Below are positions 8,888 to 17,238 of a DNA stretch of 64,000 nucleotides, one piece after another. Where the stretch lies: contig NZ_REFA01000003.1 of the NCBI RefSeq assembly GCF_003852705.1, positions 62,001-126,000 of the forward strand, in the 5' to 3' direction. The stretch is from Amniculibacterium aquaticum (GTDB lineage Bacteria; Bacteroidota; Bacteroidia; Flavobacteriales; Weeksellaceae). Each line of letters starts with the position of its first letter. The stretch's first letter is position 1. The notes under the pieces were generated by a model that was not told where the DNA came from, made no database searches, and saw only the letters and a program-made list of their open reading frames with translations. Made by a program: the position numbers and the translations under genes.

Positions 8888-9907
8888 TTATTTTGTCGTA
8901 TTATATTTCTGAATTAATGCTTGCAGTATGGACCAAGTTTCTGCATCTACCACCCCATCGTATTTGGCTGGTCTGAAATGGTACTGGAAAGCCTCAACCA
9001 CTTTAACATTGTTTTTATCCCAAGATCCGCTTGGTACAATATCGTAACCGAATTGCTGCAATGCGGTTTGCACTTTGAAAATAAAAGGACTTTGTCCTGA
9101 CTGCGTTACAAATTCTTCTGGGTTGATCTGGCTCAAAATGCTTTTCATGGTCGCATCGTCGTACCACATTCCTACTTGATAGTCATCGTAAAGTTTTTTC
9201 CAAGGGAACAAAGGTCCTGGATCTTGCTTTCGGGTAGGTGCAATATCCGAATGTCCCAAGATGTTGGTTGGTGCCATCATGTAACGATCTGCAATATCTT
9301 TAACCAAGGTGGCCACTTTCTTAATTTGTGCATCGCTGTATCCTACAAAAACTTTTTTCCCGGAAGCATCGGTTTTAAAACCAGGATTCACAATTTCGAT
9401 CCCAATGGAAGAGTCGTTCAGGTTATAGTCTCCTTTCCAACGACTCACCCCGGCATGGTATGCTCTTTTATTTTCATCCACCAATTGATAGATTTCGTCA
9501 TTGTTGGTATCGTTCACTAAGTAATGAGAGCTTACGGCTTGTTGAGAAAGAACACGAACGGACTTCTCTTCGTCCAAAGCCGTGTAGTGTAAAATTATAT
9601 AGCGCTGTCTGAAATTTTGTCCTAAAGCCGGAAAATAATTTTTGGTCACTTTATAACCTTTTGGCTTTGCCGAAACCAAAGATCCGTAACTGGTCGTACT
9701 GTTATTTTTACTGGCATCGGCAATATTCTCTTTATAAAACTCTACATCACCCTGATGTTGAATGCTGGGTTTTGGATTTGGATTTTCAGTTTTTTGAGGA
9801 GTCGTGGACTTTAATTTTGACTTCGCATCATAAGTGTAATAAATTTTTTGTGTGGTACAGGAAAACACGACAGTTGCTAATCCTATGAAATATAATGTCT
9901 TACGCAT
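8888..9907 (-). CDS. N-acetylmuramoyl-L-alanine amidase lipoprotein with C-terminal peptidoglycan-binding domain
   Basis: A 339-residue exported enzyme of the Amidase_2 (AmiD-like) type that cleaves the bond between muramic acid and the stem peptide. The lipobox VFSC places an acylated Cys at residue 17. Zinc ligands and catalytic residues are visible as ILHYTALDEEKS and LGHSDIAPTRKQDPGPLFPW. The C-terminal segment (about 265-339: QTALQQFGYDIVPSG, VVEAFQYHFRP, DAETWSIL) is a PG_binding_1 repeat. It is a single-gene transcript, with its own terminator at 8843 and the divergent tRNA cluster upstream. A role in muropeptide recycling or wall turnover is inferred from the family. Confidence 0.9.
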   Translation of the reverse strand: MRKTLYFIGLATVVFSCTTQKIYYTYDAKSKLKSTTPQKTENPNPKPSIQHQGDVEFYKENIADASKNNSTTSYGSLVSAKPKGYKVTKNYFPALGQNFRQRYIILHYTALDEEKSVRVLSQQAVSSHYLVNDTNNDEIYQLVDENKRAYHAGVSRWKGDYNLNDSSIGIEIVNPGFKTDASGKKVFVGYSDAQIKKVATLVKDIADRYMMAPTNILGHSDIAPTRKQDPGPLFPWKKLYDDYQVGMWYDDATMKSILSQINPEEFVTQSGQSPFIFKVQTALQQFGYDIVPSGSWDKNNVKVVEAFQYHFRPAKYDGVVDAETWSILQALIQKYNTTK

Positions 9908-9967
9908 TTATGAATTTTTTAACAGTTATTAATTACCAAAAATACGAAAAAAAATATGGAAATAAAT

Positions 9968-9998
9968 TTGGCGAATAAGGAAAAGTGTTCTATATTTG
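9968..9998 (+). promoter_or_regulatory. Bacteroidota-type promoter of the tRNA cluster
   Basis: A TTG at 9968-9970, a 20-base spacer and TATATTTG at 9991-9998 match the Bacteroidota -33/-7 consensus. The expected start site lies about 35 bases before tRNA-Ser. Confidence 0.75.
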
Positions 9999-10042
9999 CA
10001 CTCGCAATTACGGAACAGATGATCATTAAAAAATTGCAATAA

Positions 10043-10127
10043 GGAGGGTTGCCGGAGTGGTTAACGGAGCAGTTTGCTAAACTGTCGACGCGCAAGTGTC
10101 GCATGAGTTCGAATCTCATACCCTCCG
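10043..10127 (+). tRNA. tRNA-Ser (anticodon GCT)
   Basis: An 85-nt class II tRNA with long variable arm. The acceptor stem GGAGGGT pairs with ACCCTCC and the discriminator is G. The anticodon loop is TTGCTAA, giving GCT, which reads AGC/AGU serine codons. The T-arm GAGTTCGAATCTC is standard. CCA is not encoded. It is first of three clustered tRNAs on the plus strand. Confidence 0.95.
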
Positions 10128-10142
10128 CATCAAAAAAAAATA

Positions 10143-10217
10143 CGGGGCGTAGCGTAGTCCGGTCATCGCGCCTGGTTTGGGACCAGGAGGTCGCAGGTTC
10201 GAATCCTGCCGCCCCGA
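10143..10217 (+). tRNA. tRNA-Pro (anticodon TGG)
   Basis: A 75-nt tRNA with acceptor stem CGGGGCG/CGCCCCG, discriminator A, and anticodon loop TTTGGGA giving TGG. It lies 15 bases after tRNA-Ser. It is base-for-base identical to the minus-strand copy at 49123-49197. CCA is not encoded. Confidence 0.95.
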
Positions 10218-10252
10218 CAAAAAGTTATCGTACTTTTAAAAAAAACGAAAAC

Positions 10253-10326
10253 GGGTGCGTAGCTCAGCTGGATAGAGCATCTGCCTTCTAAGCAGACGGT
10301 CACAGGTTCGAATCCTGTCGCGCTCA
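10253..10326 (+). tRNA. tRNA-Arg (anticodon TCT)
   Basis: A 74-nt tRNA. Acceptor stem GGGTGCG pairs with CGCGCTC through two G-U pairs, with discriminator A. The anticodon stem-loop CTGCCTTCTAAGCAG gives TCT, reading AGA/AGG. CCA is not encoded. A short inverted repeat (AACTTCTC, AGAAATG, then GAGAAGTT and a T-run at about 10330-10355) follows and should terminate the cluster. Confidence 0.95.
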
Positions 10327-10423
10327 CGAAAACTTCTCAGAAATGAGAAGTTTTTTTTGTTTTAAAACACAACTCCGATGGAGAATGCATCCTTATTTCA
10401 CATTTTTACACAACCTTAAATTA

Positions 10424-10653
10424 AGTGCTTGTTTAAAATTTTACCTGAATAAAAATTCGGATATTTATAATCTTTCTTATCTTTCTTATCTTTCTTATCT
10501 TTTTTATCTTTCTAATCTGCCTTTTTGTATTCTCTTTAGTGTATTTTGCATTTTAAATTTTTGTTTCAGCCCGCTAAAACTTCGATTTTAAAACCCAAAA
10601 CCCATCTAAATATCTATACAAAAAAATCTAGATATAAAATTTAAACAGTCTCT
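10424..10653. repeat. MITE-like element, copy A
   Basis: About 230 bp. The left end contains TTGTTTAAAATTTTACC and the right end TAAAATTTAAACAGTCTCTAA, which are imperfect inverted repeats of each other. The interior (CTGCCTTTTTGTATTC, TTTTGCATTTTAAATTTTTG, CCGCTAAAACTTC) is shared with copies at 45363 and 59228. Near the left end it carries about four tandem TTTCTTATC units, expanded relative to the other copies. It fills the gap between tRNA-Arg and the muramidase stop codon, and no coding potential is seen. Confidence 0.75.
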
Positions 10654-10656
10654 AAG

Positions 10657-11229
10657 CTATTCCAAGTTTTTAAATTTAGTATACGCTTTTTGCAATTTAC
10701 TATCATAAAGGTTTTTGGAATAAGCAGGACCGTTGTATCTCCTGGCAAACTCTTTCCAGTTTTTCGCTCTCAATTCATCATCGATAAAAGTGTTGATGAT
10801 GTAGTGAACAAATGCATCCAAATGAGCCGCCTCGGAAGTGTACATCGCAGTAATGAATTGTTGTAAACTGTTGTACCCTGCCAATGTGAAATTGAATCCC
10901 ATTATCTGAAATTTTCCCCATGAAGCAGACATCAGAGCTGCATTTCTATCCAGCGCTACAGCTGCTTGCAGTCGCTTGTGCTGCCGAGAGATCGCTCCGT
11001 ATCCTCCAGGGTCTCGATTGGAAACATCGGGATTTGTGCTATCGTACAAATGACGGGTGAGTCTTGAAAAAACATGCCTTTCAAACAAAATAATAGGCTC
11101 ATCTGTAGAAAGAAATCCATCGGATTTCGATTCGACTTCAGCAACAGCTTTTATTGCGGCAACTTCACAATTTAACGAAATAGCTGCGTTCTTGAAGTCT
11201 TTTTCCGTAAGTTTTGGTTTTATTGTGCT
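10657..11229 (-). pseudogene. N-acetylmuramidase domain (DUF3380) reading frame without a recognisable start codon
   Basis: The frame encodes about 190 residues of a phage-like N-acetylmuramidase: KLTEKDFKNAA, EVAAIKAVAEVES with the catalytic Glu region, PIILFERHVF, DPGGYGAISRQHKRL and ASWGKFQIMGFN, ending in NYLYDSKLQ-type sequence. Full-length homology appears to run right up to an in-frame TAA at 11230-11232, exactly where a Met codon would be expected. No ATG or GTG occurs in frame; the only standard alternative is TTG at 11088, which would delete the catalytic region. It is either a decayed gene or one using a non-canonical start. Its stop codon is 4 bases from MITE copy A. Confidence 0.65.
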
Positions 11230-11439
11230 TTAGTTTTGTTCGTATAAATTTAGAAAATATAGAAGGAATTAAAAAAGGTAAAACCCTAAAATTCAATCGT
11301 TAATGAAATATTTTGATGAATAAGAATAAAAGACGAATGAAAATAAGTTTTAGTTTTCATGTTATAATTAGACCACAGATTAAATGTTAAACGCTGTTTA
11401 TTTATTGTTATTCAATAAATATTTATTAATTTTGTTTAA

Positions 11440-11447
11440 TATATTTG
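11440..11447 (+). promoter_or_regulatory. -7 box upstream of the DUF2975 gene
   Basis: TATATTTG matches the Bacteroidota -7 consensus and lies 14 bases before the ATG. No convincing TTG at the -33 position was found. Confidence 0.5.
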
Positions 11448-11461
11448 AAAACACTTGATTT

Positions 11462-11998
11462 ATGGAAACTAAAGATAACATGATTTACACGGGACTTTTA
11501 GTCGTGGTTTGGATCATTTTTGTTGGGCTTTGCATCAATGCCGGTGGTTTGGTGGTGAATTTTATCTTCAGCCTAATACGGCCGGATTTGTTGGGGAATC
11601 TGTATGAAAAATTAGATCTGACCGCTCTGTATCAGCAAAATACAGCCTGGTTTTTTGGGATGTACAGCTTTGTACTGTGCATTGCCATTCTCAAGGTACA
11701 TCTCTTTTACATCTTGGTTCGGCTGATGCACAAAATCGATCTATCAAAACCATTTAACACCTTCGTGTCCAATCAAATTTCAGCAATTAGTTACTACATT
11801 TTCTCGATTGGGATCATCAGTTTTATTGGGCAGCAAATTTTAAAAAGTGGAATGCGACAAGGGTACAACCTCAAGGATTTGAGAGCTTTTTGGGTAGATG
11901 CAGAGGCGTTCATCCTTTTGTCTGCCGTAGTCTATGTCATCGCCTTGATTTTTAAAAAAGGAGTGGAAATACAGAATGAAAACGATTTAACCGTATAG
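11462..11998 (+). CDS. DUF2975 domain-containing membrane protein
   Basis: A 178-residue integral membrane protein with about four hydrophobic segments (near residues 8-38, 60-85, 100-125 and 150-168). The pattern and the immediately downstream small XRE regulator (3-base gap) match the widespread DUF2975-HTH pair of Bacteroidota and Firmicutes, in which the two proteins are thought to form a membrane-linked regulatory unit. Biochemical function is unknown. The gene lies outside the mobile island, just left of its boundary repeat. Confidence 0.8.
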   Translation: METKDNMIYTGLLVVVWIIFVGLCINAGGLVVNFIFSLIRPDLLGNLYEKLDLTALYQQNTAWFFGMYSFVLCIAILKVHLFYILVRLMHKIDLSKPFNTFVSNQISAISYYIFSIGIISFIGQQILKSGMRQGYNLKDLRAFWVDAEAFILLSAVVYVIALIFKKGVEIQNENDLTV

Positions 11999-12001
11999 AT
12001 T

Positions 12002-12229
12002 ATGCCGATAGTTGTAAATGTAGATGTCATGATGGCAAAAAGAAAAATGTCTCTGAATGAACTTTCAGAAAAGGTAGAACTGACCCTTTCTAACCTTTCA
12101 ATTTTGAAAACCGGCAAAGCCAAAGCCATTCGCTTTAGTACCTTAGAAGCCATCTGCAAGGCGTTGGATTGTCAGCCTGGAGACATCTTAGAATATATTC
12201 CGGAAGAAAAAAATAAAAAACCGCTGTGA
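12002..12229 (+). CDS. Small XRE-family transcriptional regulator (YozG-like)
   Basis: A 75-residue DNA-binding protein that is almost entirely one helix-turn-helix domain: MAKRKMSLNELSEKVELTLSN, then the recognition-helix region LSILKTGKAKAIRF and LEAICKALDCQPGDILEY. It is co-transcribed with the DUF2975 gene. The last codons and stop (12215-12229) overlap the left boundary repeat of the mobile island, so the 3' end of this gene forms part of the integration site, and the natural terminator hairpin follows directly. Confidence 0.88.
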   Translation: MPIVVNVDVMMAKRKMSLNELSEKVELTLSNLSILKTGKAKAIRFSTLEAICKALDCQPGDILEYIPEEKNKKPL

Positions 12230-12249
12230 ACATTACATTTACAGCGGTT
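12215..12249. repeat. Left boundary repeat (attL candidate) and terminator hairpin
   Basis: A-run, then CCGCTGT and an A/T-rich centre, then ACAGCGGTT: a 9-bp stem that can terminate the XRE gene. It matches 35750-35784 at 31 of 35 positions. It overlaps the XRE stop codon. Confidence 0.65.
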
Positions 12250-12354
12250 CTATTTCATTCATGGTTTTCAGTTCAAGTGAAACCATGAGTCGTAAATTCT
12301 ATTTCACTTCTTCAAAAATAACGATATATGAATATCAGTTAGTTATGGTTTTAT

Positions 12355-12378
12355 GGTACAAATACGGCACAAAAATAG
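12355..12378 (+). promoter_or_regulatory. Integrase arm-type binding site, left end
   Basis: GGTACAAATACGGCACAAAA followed by ATAG is nearly the same as 35679-35701 near the right end (same orientation). Paired (G)TACAAA units near both ends of an island fit arm sites for a tyrosine integrase. The rest of 12250-12486 shows no gene. Confidence 0.5.
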
Positions 12379-12486
12379 GATTATAACTTGATAATAAAAT
12401 GCCGTTATTGGCAAACAGATCATAGATTTTATGTTTTAAATAATCGTTTTTGCCAATGAGAATAAAAGAAATATGGAGTTTCTAAC

Positions 12487-13740
12487 TTAAATAAATCTGA
12501 AAGCAGCCTGCATCAACTCTTGTTCCGCTCGTGAAATGCCAATTTGATGAGCGATTTCTTTCCATTGTTTTACGGAAGTAAAAACTTCGCCCAATATATT
12601 GTTCATTTCAGAATGATTTAATCTAAAAAAGTCGCCTACATTTTTCGCTAATTCAAAATCTAACGCATTGTTATCCATATCAATATTTAAAGCCAAACCC
12701 TCTTTATCAATGGACGGATTTAAATCATAAGCCGGAGATAATACCCAACCTTCATCAGTTAAAATAAATCCGTGGTTGCGAAGATGGTCGTCCGTATTGG
12801 AAACAGCAATATTAAAAACAATTCTTCGCCACAACTGGTGCAGATTTTCATTGACCTTACAACCATAATTTTGAACAAATTCTACTATATCCAAATAACT
12901 TGCGGGCTGATTTTTAATCGTGTCTTCATTATTTCCAGTCATTGTCATTGCCGATGAAAAATGAATTCTTTCTTTGCCAATTCTATCAAAGCGTCTGGTA
13001 AAAAAGGTGTGATAAGTTCCACTTACTTTCTCCATTTTACATTCTGCCATTTCGATTCCTGCTTTTATCGCTAATTGATAAGTTAAATATTCCCAAGCGG
13101 CTTTATCAATGGTATCGTTTTTAGAAGGGAATTTTGCAATCCAAAGTTGATTCTTGTCATCTAAAACATTGGCTTTGGGTCTTGCCCCACCTAAAGAAGA
13201 ACCCGGTGCGATGAGCACTTTTAACCATTTATTTATGGCTTCGTTATCGGTATCATTTTCGTAATGAACAACCGCTTGTTGCAATTCTCGAACCGTTGAC
13301 CAAGGCGGAGTTGATTTTTCGGAATCATTATCCAAAAAATCTCCATCAGGATTCAATTTAAACCGAAATGCTCCCATTCTGGTTTCGTCAAAAACGCCCA
13401 ATAAATAGTCAATATCATACAGTGTTTTAGGAATTTCGCCTTTCTCTTTGGCTAACTGAATTTCTCGTCTTTTCATTAGAGTTCGTCCCCAGGTATCGGG
13501 CATACTGTCTAAGAAAATACCGAAATTCTCTTTATTATTTGGAAATTGTTGTCCTGAATAAAATTGAATATCCGGATCAATCAATCTTTGAACATTAGAT
13601 TTTAACCAATTTTTGTCATATTCAAAACTAAAAGCCTTTCGTCCTTTTGCTTGATGTGCAGACAAAATACCCAACAACACAGGTTCGGCTAATCCAATCC
13701 AGTGTGCATAAACAAAGATATCTGTTTTATTTGCTGCCAT
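12487..13740 (-). CDS. hipA: HipA-family serine/threonine kinase toxin
   Basis: A 417-residue kinase of the HipA family, whose best-studied member phosphorylates glutamyl-tRNA synthetase and causes growth arrest. Visible motifs are the glycine-rich GSSLGGARPK (180-189), the catalytic loop NTDDHLRNHGF (315-325) and the metal-binding SPAYDL (335-340), so all kinase elements look intact. The upstream hipB antitoxin gene ends 1 base before this start, a typical toxin-antitoxin operon. Its place at the left tip of the island suggests addiction or abortive defence. The target in this organism is unknown. Confidence 0.9.
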   Translation of the reverse strand: MAANKTDIFVYAHWIGLAEPVLLGILSAHQAKGRKAFSFEYDKNWLKSNVQRLIDPDIQFYSGQQFPNNKENFGIFLDSMPDTWGRTLMKRREIQLAKEKGEIPKTLYDIDYLLGVFDETRMGAFRFKLNPDGDFLDNDSEKSTPPWSTVRELQQAVVHYENDTDNEAINKWLKVLIAPGSSLGGARPKANVLDDKNQLWIAKFPSKNDTIDKAAWEYLTYQLAIKAGIEMAECKMEKVSGTYHTFFTRRFDRIGKERIHFSSAMTMTGNNEDTIKNQPASYLDIVEFVQNYGCKVNENLHQLWRRIVFNIAVSNTDDHLRNHGFILTDEGWVLSPAYDLNPSIDKEGLALNIDMDNNALDFELAKNVGDFFRLNHSEMNNILGEVFTSVKQWKEIAHQIGISRAEQELMQAAFRFI

Positions 13741-13741
13741 T

Positions 13742-14023
13742 TTATAATAGATCTAAATCTTGTAGTTTCCTGCCCAATTCATCATCAGCCGCCAATTTCA
13801 AAAAATCGTTTTGCAAGCCCAACACACGCAATACATTAAAGTAAGCACCCATTGCCACGCTACTATCCCCTTTTTCTACCAAATACAATGTAGAACGAGC
13901 AATACCAGCACGCTCGGCTACCTGTATTGCCGTTAGCTTTCTACGCTTTCGGGCTAATTTTATGTTCTCACCCAATTGCTCTAAAAGAGCGGTGTATTTG
14001 GGCAAAATAATTTGCTTTTTCAC
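13742..14023 (-). CDS. hipB: HipB-like XRE antitoxin
   Basis: A 93-residue helix-turn-helix protein: NIKLARKRRKLTAIQVAERAGIARSTLYLVEKGDS spans the HTH, followed by a short C-terminal tail (LGRKLQDLDLL) of the kind that contacts the HipA kinase. It is first gene of the hipBA pair and should neutralise HipA and repress the operon. A strong inverted repeat 12-50 bases upstream (14035-14073) is the likely operator. Confidence 0.88.
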   Translation of the reverse strand: MKKQIILPKYTALLEQLGENIKLARKRRKLTAIQVAERAGIARSTLYLVEKGDSSVAMGAYFNVLRVLGLQNDFLKLAADDELGRKLQDLDLL

Positions 14024-14034
14024 TATATATGATT

Positions 14035-14073
14035 GTTATTTCATACAAAAGTAAACAAAATGATTGAAATAAC
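14035..14073 (-). promoter_or_regulatory. Probable HipB operator
   Basis: Perfect 9-bp inverted repeat: GTTATTTCA at 14035-14043 and TGAAATAAC at 14065-14073, with arm starts 30 bases apart, directly upstream of hipB. The spacing places both arms on about the same helix face. The rest of the 190-base gap to hsdR holds no other clear signal. Confidence 0.6.
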
Positions 14074-14214
14074 GAACTATTTATCATTAGTGTTTCAGCA
14101 TTGTGAAAAAAATGAAAAGGCTACATAGGCTTATATAGTATTGAAAGTTTTATTGACTATAAGCATGAATTTATAGTTTGGGAAATATTAAGTCATCAAT
14201 TTTCGAGTTTATAA

Positions 14215-17200
14215 CTAAAGATTGATTATTCTCTTCATCGTATTATAAAACGCCTGATAAAACGATGAATCTTGAGCATAGAGTTTATAGAGTTCCAATT
14301 CTTGTTTTCGCTGATTTGCCATCACTTCATCTAATATTTTTTTTAATGCTAATTCCTGAGTTTGTCCATCGGTGTTTTGTGCCACTTTGGTTTTAAAATC
14401 GGGATGTGCCTGAACAGATTTACTTAAAGAGAGAAACTTAACCCTTTGGTCTTCGGGAGTAGCTTCCCAACCTTGAAACCATCGCTCATTGAAACCATTA
14501 ATAATCGCTTCTAATTCGTCTTTTTCTTCTCCTCCATGTGCTCCTCTGGCATTTGGGTTTTGGGGATTCAATTCTGTTTCCTCTTCACTTAATGTGATGG
14601 AAACATTTAATTTCGTTCTTTCTAAACCATAAGTTGATAAATCTACTGATTCTAATAATTTATCAAGTAAATCTGATTGTGCGTCTTTCACTATCATTTT
14701 AGGAATAAGAAACTTTAAAAACCAAAATAGTTTTTCCCAAGCCAGTATTTCATAAGGTAAAATTGCGGCTACTTGCCCATAAATTTTCACAAATTGTTTC
14801 GCCTTAATTTTATAATCGGCTTTTTGTTTGTCATCTAAATCCAACTCAACTACAAAACGCTTTGCAGCGATATCAACGATAGGACTTAAAAGCTGCGCAT
14901 CTGCTCCTTTAAAATATTTTTCGTTAAAATCATCTACTTCTGCTTGTTCATAAATCCCGGAATCGTCCAAACTGTCTTTCAGTTCATGCAGCACATTAAT
15001 ATCGGTGGCACCGCTCAGACTGGTGGCGGTATAAAATGGATCAAAAGACTGTTGAATATCGTCCACAGAATTAAAGAAGTCTAATACAAACAAATCTTCT
15101 GTTTTCTTATTCAGTTTGTTGGCAGAGCGATTCAGTCTAGACAAAGTTTGTACTGCCAGTACACCTTGCAATTTTTTATCGACATACATTGCCGAAAGTT
15201 TAGGCTGGTCAAATCCGGTCAAGTATTTATTCGCCACAACCAACATTCTGTATTCGTCTTCGTCAAATTTATCTTTGGTTTCAGTTTCCGAAAAACCATT
15301 CATTTGGGCTTCTGTATATTTAATTCCATCCATTTCTTTTTCACCCGAAAAGGCAATCACAATTTTAAACGGATTTCCTCTTTTATGCAACAACTGATTC
15401 AAAGCTTGATAATACCGAATGGCAGATTCTATGCTTTGGGTTACCACCATGGACTTGGCTTTGCCGTTGAGTTTTTTCTGATTGACAACCGCACTGGTAA
15501 AATGGTCTAACATAATTTCGGCTTTGGTACCGATGGTTTGCTGATGTTTTTCAACATAAGCTTTCAGTTTTTTCTGTGCTTTGGAGGTATCAAACAAAGG
15601 GTTTTCTTCTATTGATTTTTCCAGCTCATAATAACTTTTATACGTGGTATAATTTGCCAATACATCCAATATAAAACCTTCCTCAATAGCTTGTTTCATC
15701 GAATACAGATGAAATGGCTTGAAAGAACCATCTTCTTGTTTTTCGCCAAATTTCTCTAAAGTGGAGTTTTTGGGAGTAGCCGTAAAAGCAAAATAAGAAG
15801 CATTTTGGGTCATCTTCCTCGCTTGCATCGCTTGGAGCATCATATCCTGATAATCTTCACTGTCTGCCTCGTCACCTTTGTTACCAAGGGCTTCATTCAA
15901 TTTGTCGGCAGAGCTGCCCGACTGCGAGCTGTGCGCTTCGTCAATAATCACTGCAAATTGCTTGTTGCTCATATCGGCAATGCCATCAAGGATGAACGGA
16001 AATTTCTGAATGGTGGTAATAATGATTCTTTTACCGTTTTCTAAAGCAGATTTTAAGTCGGAAGATTTATAAGCTGGAGCTACGATGTTTTTTACTTCTG
16101 AAAATTCTTTGATATTGTCCCGCAATTGTTTGTCCAATAACCTTCTATCCGTTACCACGATAACCGAATCAAACAGGGGTTGGTTTGTCGTTTTATTGCC
16201 AGCGACCGATTCATTTTCGGGATAAGCTTCTATCAATTGATAGGCCAACCAAGTGATAGAGTTGGACTTGCCCGAACCGGCACTGTGCTGAATGAGATAG
16301 GTTTTTCCTGCTCCGTTTTGTGCTGTGTCTTTCAGCAATCTGCGAACTACCTCCAACTGATGATAACGAGGAAAAAACAAAGTTTTCTTGCTCAAAGCAT
16401 CATTTTCTCCTCCATCAAAACGAACAAAATGTTGAATGATATTGGCAAGACTTTCTTTCTTCAAAATATCCTGCCAGAAATAGGCGGTTTTATGTCCAAA
16501 TGGATTGGGTGGATTTCCTTTGCCATGATTAAAACCAAGGTTAAAAGGCAAGAAGAAGGTCTTTGCACCATCTAATTTGGTGGTCATATAAATTTCGTCT
16601 GTATCTATGGCAAAATGGACAATACACCTTCCAAAATTCAACAAAGACTGGGTAATGTCTCGTTTAAATTTATACTGGTTTATGCCATGAACTTTTGCAT
16701 TCTGACCTGTCCATTGATTCTTCAATTCGATAGTGGAAATAGGAATTCCATTGATGAAAATTACCATATCGATCTCTTCCAAAGGATTAGAAACTGAATA
16801 CCGCAACTGTCTTGTCACACTGAACTGGTTCTTCTCAAAATTATCTTTGATTTGCTGACTGCTGTTTTGCAATGGCGCCACATAAAACAAAGTAAAATGC
16901 GCATCATCTACCGCCAAACCTTTGCGCAACAATCTAAGGATACCGTATTTCTTTACTAATTTATCATAGCGGTCGAGTACTTTTATTTTCCAGTCGCTTT
17001 GGCGTTTGAGTTTTTCAAGTTCGTCTTTTTGGCTGTTTTCCAGAAAATCCCAGAAGCGGGCTTCATCCAGTGCATATTTAGCATTGTAATCTGATGCCCG
17101 ACCAATACAATAACCATTACTTGCATAAGCTGCCGCAGGCTCTGCAACAACTCCGTTTTTTATATCTTCGGTCGAAATACCACAGAGAGCTTTTTCTATG

Positions 17201-17238
17201 GCGGTTTCGAGAGCGAGTTCGTTAGTTTTACTGGTCAT
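14215..17238 (-). CDS. hsdR: Type I restriction enzyme R subunit
   Basis: A 1007-residue motor and nuclease subunit. The N-terminal PD-(D/E)XK nuclease is visible as Asp157 with ELK at 171-173. The SF2 translocase follows, with Walker A GSGKS at 321-325 and DEAH at 433-436, then the later helicase motif QTLSRLNRS. The C-terminus binds the methyltransferase complex. With HsdM and HsdS it would translocate and cut DNA lacking host methylation. It is the last gene of the restriction operon: its start overlaps the end of the DUF262 gene by 11 bases, so three non-canonical genes lie between it and hsdS. All catalytic motifs appear intact. Confidence 0.95.
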   Translation of the reverse strand: MTSKTNELALETAIEKALCGISTEDIKNGVVAEPAAAYASNGYCIGRASDYNAKYALDEARFWDFLENSQKDELEKLKRQSDWKIKVLDRYDKLVKKYGILRLLRKGLAVDDAHFTLFYVAPLQNSSQQIKDNFEKNQFSVTRQLRYSVSNPLEEIDMVIFINGIPISTIELKNQWTGQNAKVHGINQYKFKRDITQSLLNFGRCIVHFAIDTDEIYMTTKLDGAKTFFLPFNLGFNHGKGNPPNPFGHKTAYFWQDILKKESLANIIQHFVRFDGGENDALSKKTLFFPRYHQLEVVRRLLKDTAQNGAGKTYLIQHSAGSGKSNSITWLAYQLIEAYPENESVAGNKTTNQPLFDSVIVVTDRRLLDKQLRDNIKEFSEVKNIVAPAYKSSDLKSALENGKRIIITTIQKFPFILDGIADMSNKQFAVIIDEAHSSQSGSSADKLNEALGNKGDEADSEDYQDMMLQAMQARKMTQNASYFAFTATPKNSTLEKFGEKQEDGSFKPFHLYSMKQAIEEGFILDVLANYTTYKSYYELEKSIEENPLFDTSKAQKKLKAYVEKHQQTIGTKAEIMLDHFTSAVVNQKKLNGKAKSMVVTQSIESAIRYYQALNQLLHKRGNPFKIVIAFSGEKEMDGIKYTEAQMNGFSETETKDKFDEDEYRMLVVANKYLTGFDQPKLSAMYVDKKLQGVLAVQTLSRLNRSANKLNKKTEDLFVLDFFNSVDDIQQSFDPFYTATSLSGATDINVLHELKDSLDDSGIYEQAEVDDFNEKYFKGADAQLLSPIVDIAAKRFVVELDLDDKQKADYKIKAKQFVKIYGQVAAILPYEILAWEKLFWFLKFLIPKMIVKDAQSDLLDKLLESVDLSTYGLERTKLNVSITLSEEETELNPQNPNARGAHGGEEKDELEAIINGFNERWFQGWEATPEDQRVKFLSLSKSVQAHPDFKTKVAQNTDGQTQELALKKILDEVMANQRKQELELYKLYAQDSSFYQAFYNTMKRIINL

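Noticed and set aside
10657-11229. Prophage remnant
   Set aside because: A muramidase-like frame alone, with no tail, capsid or other phage genes nearby, is not enough.
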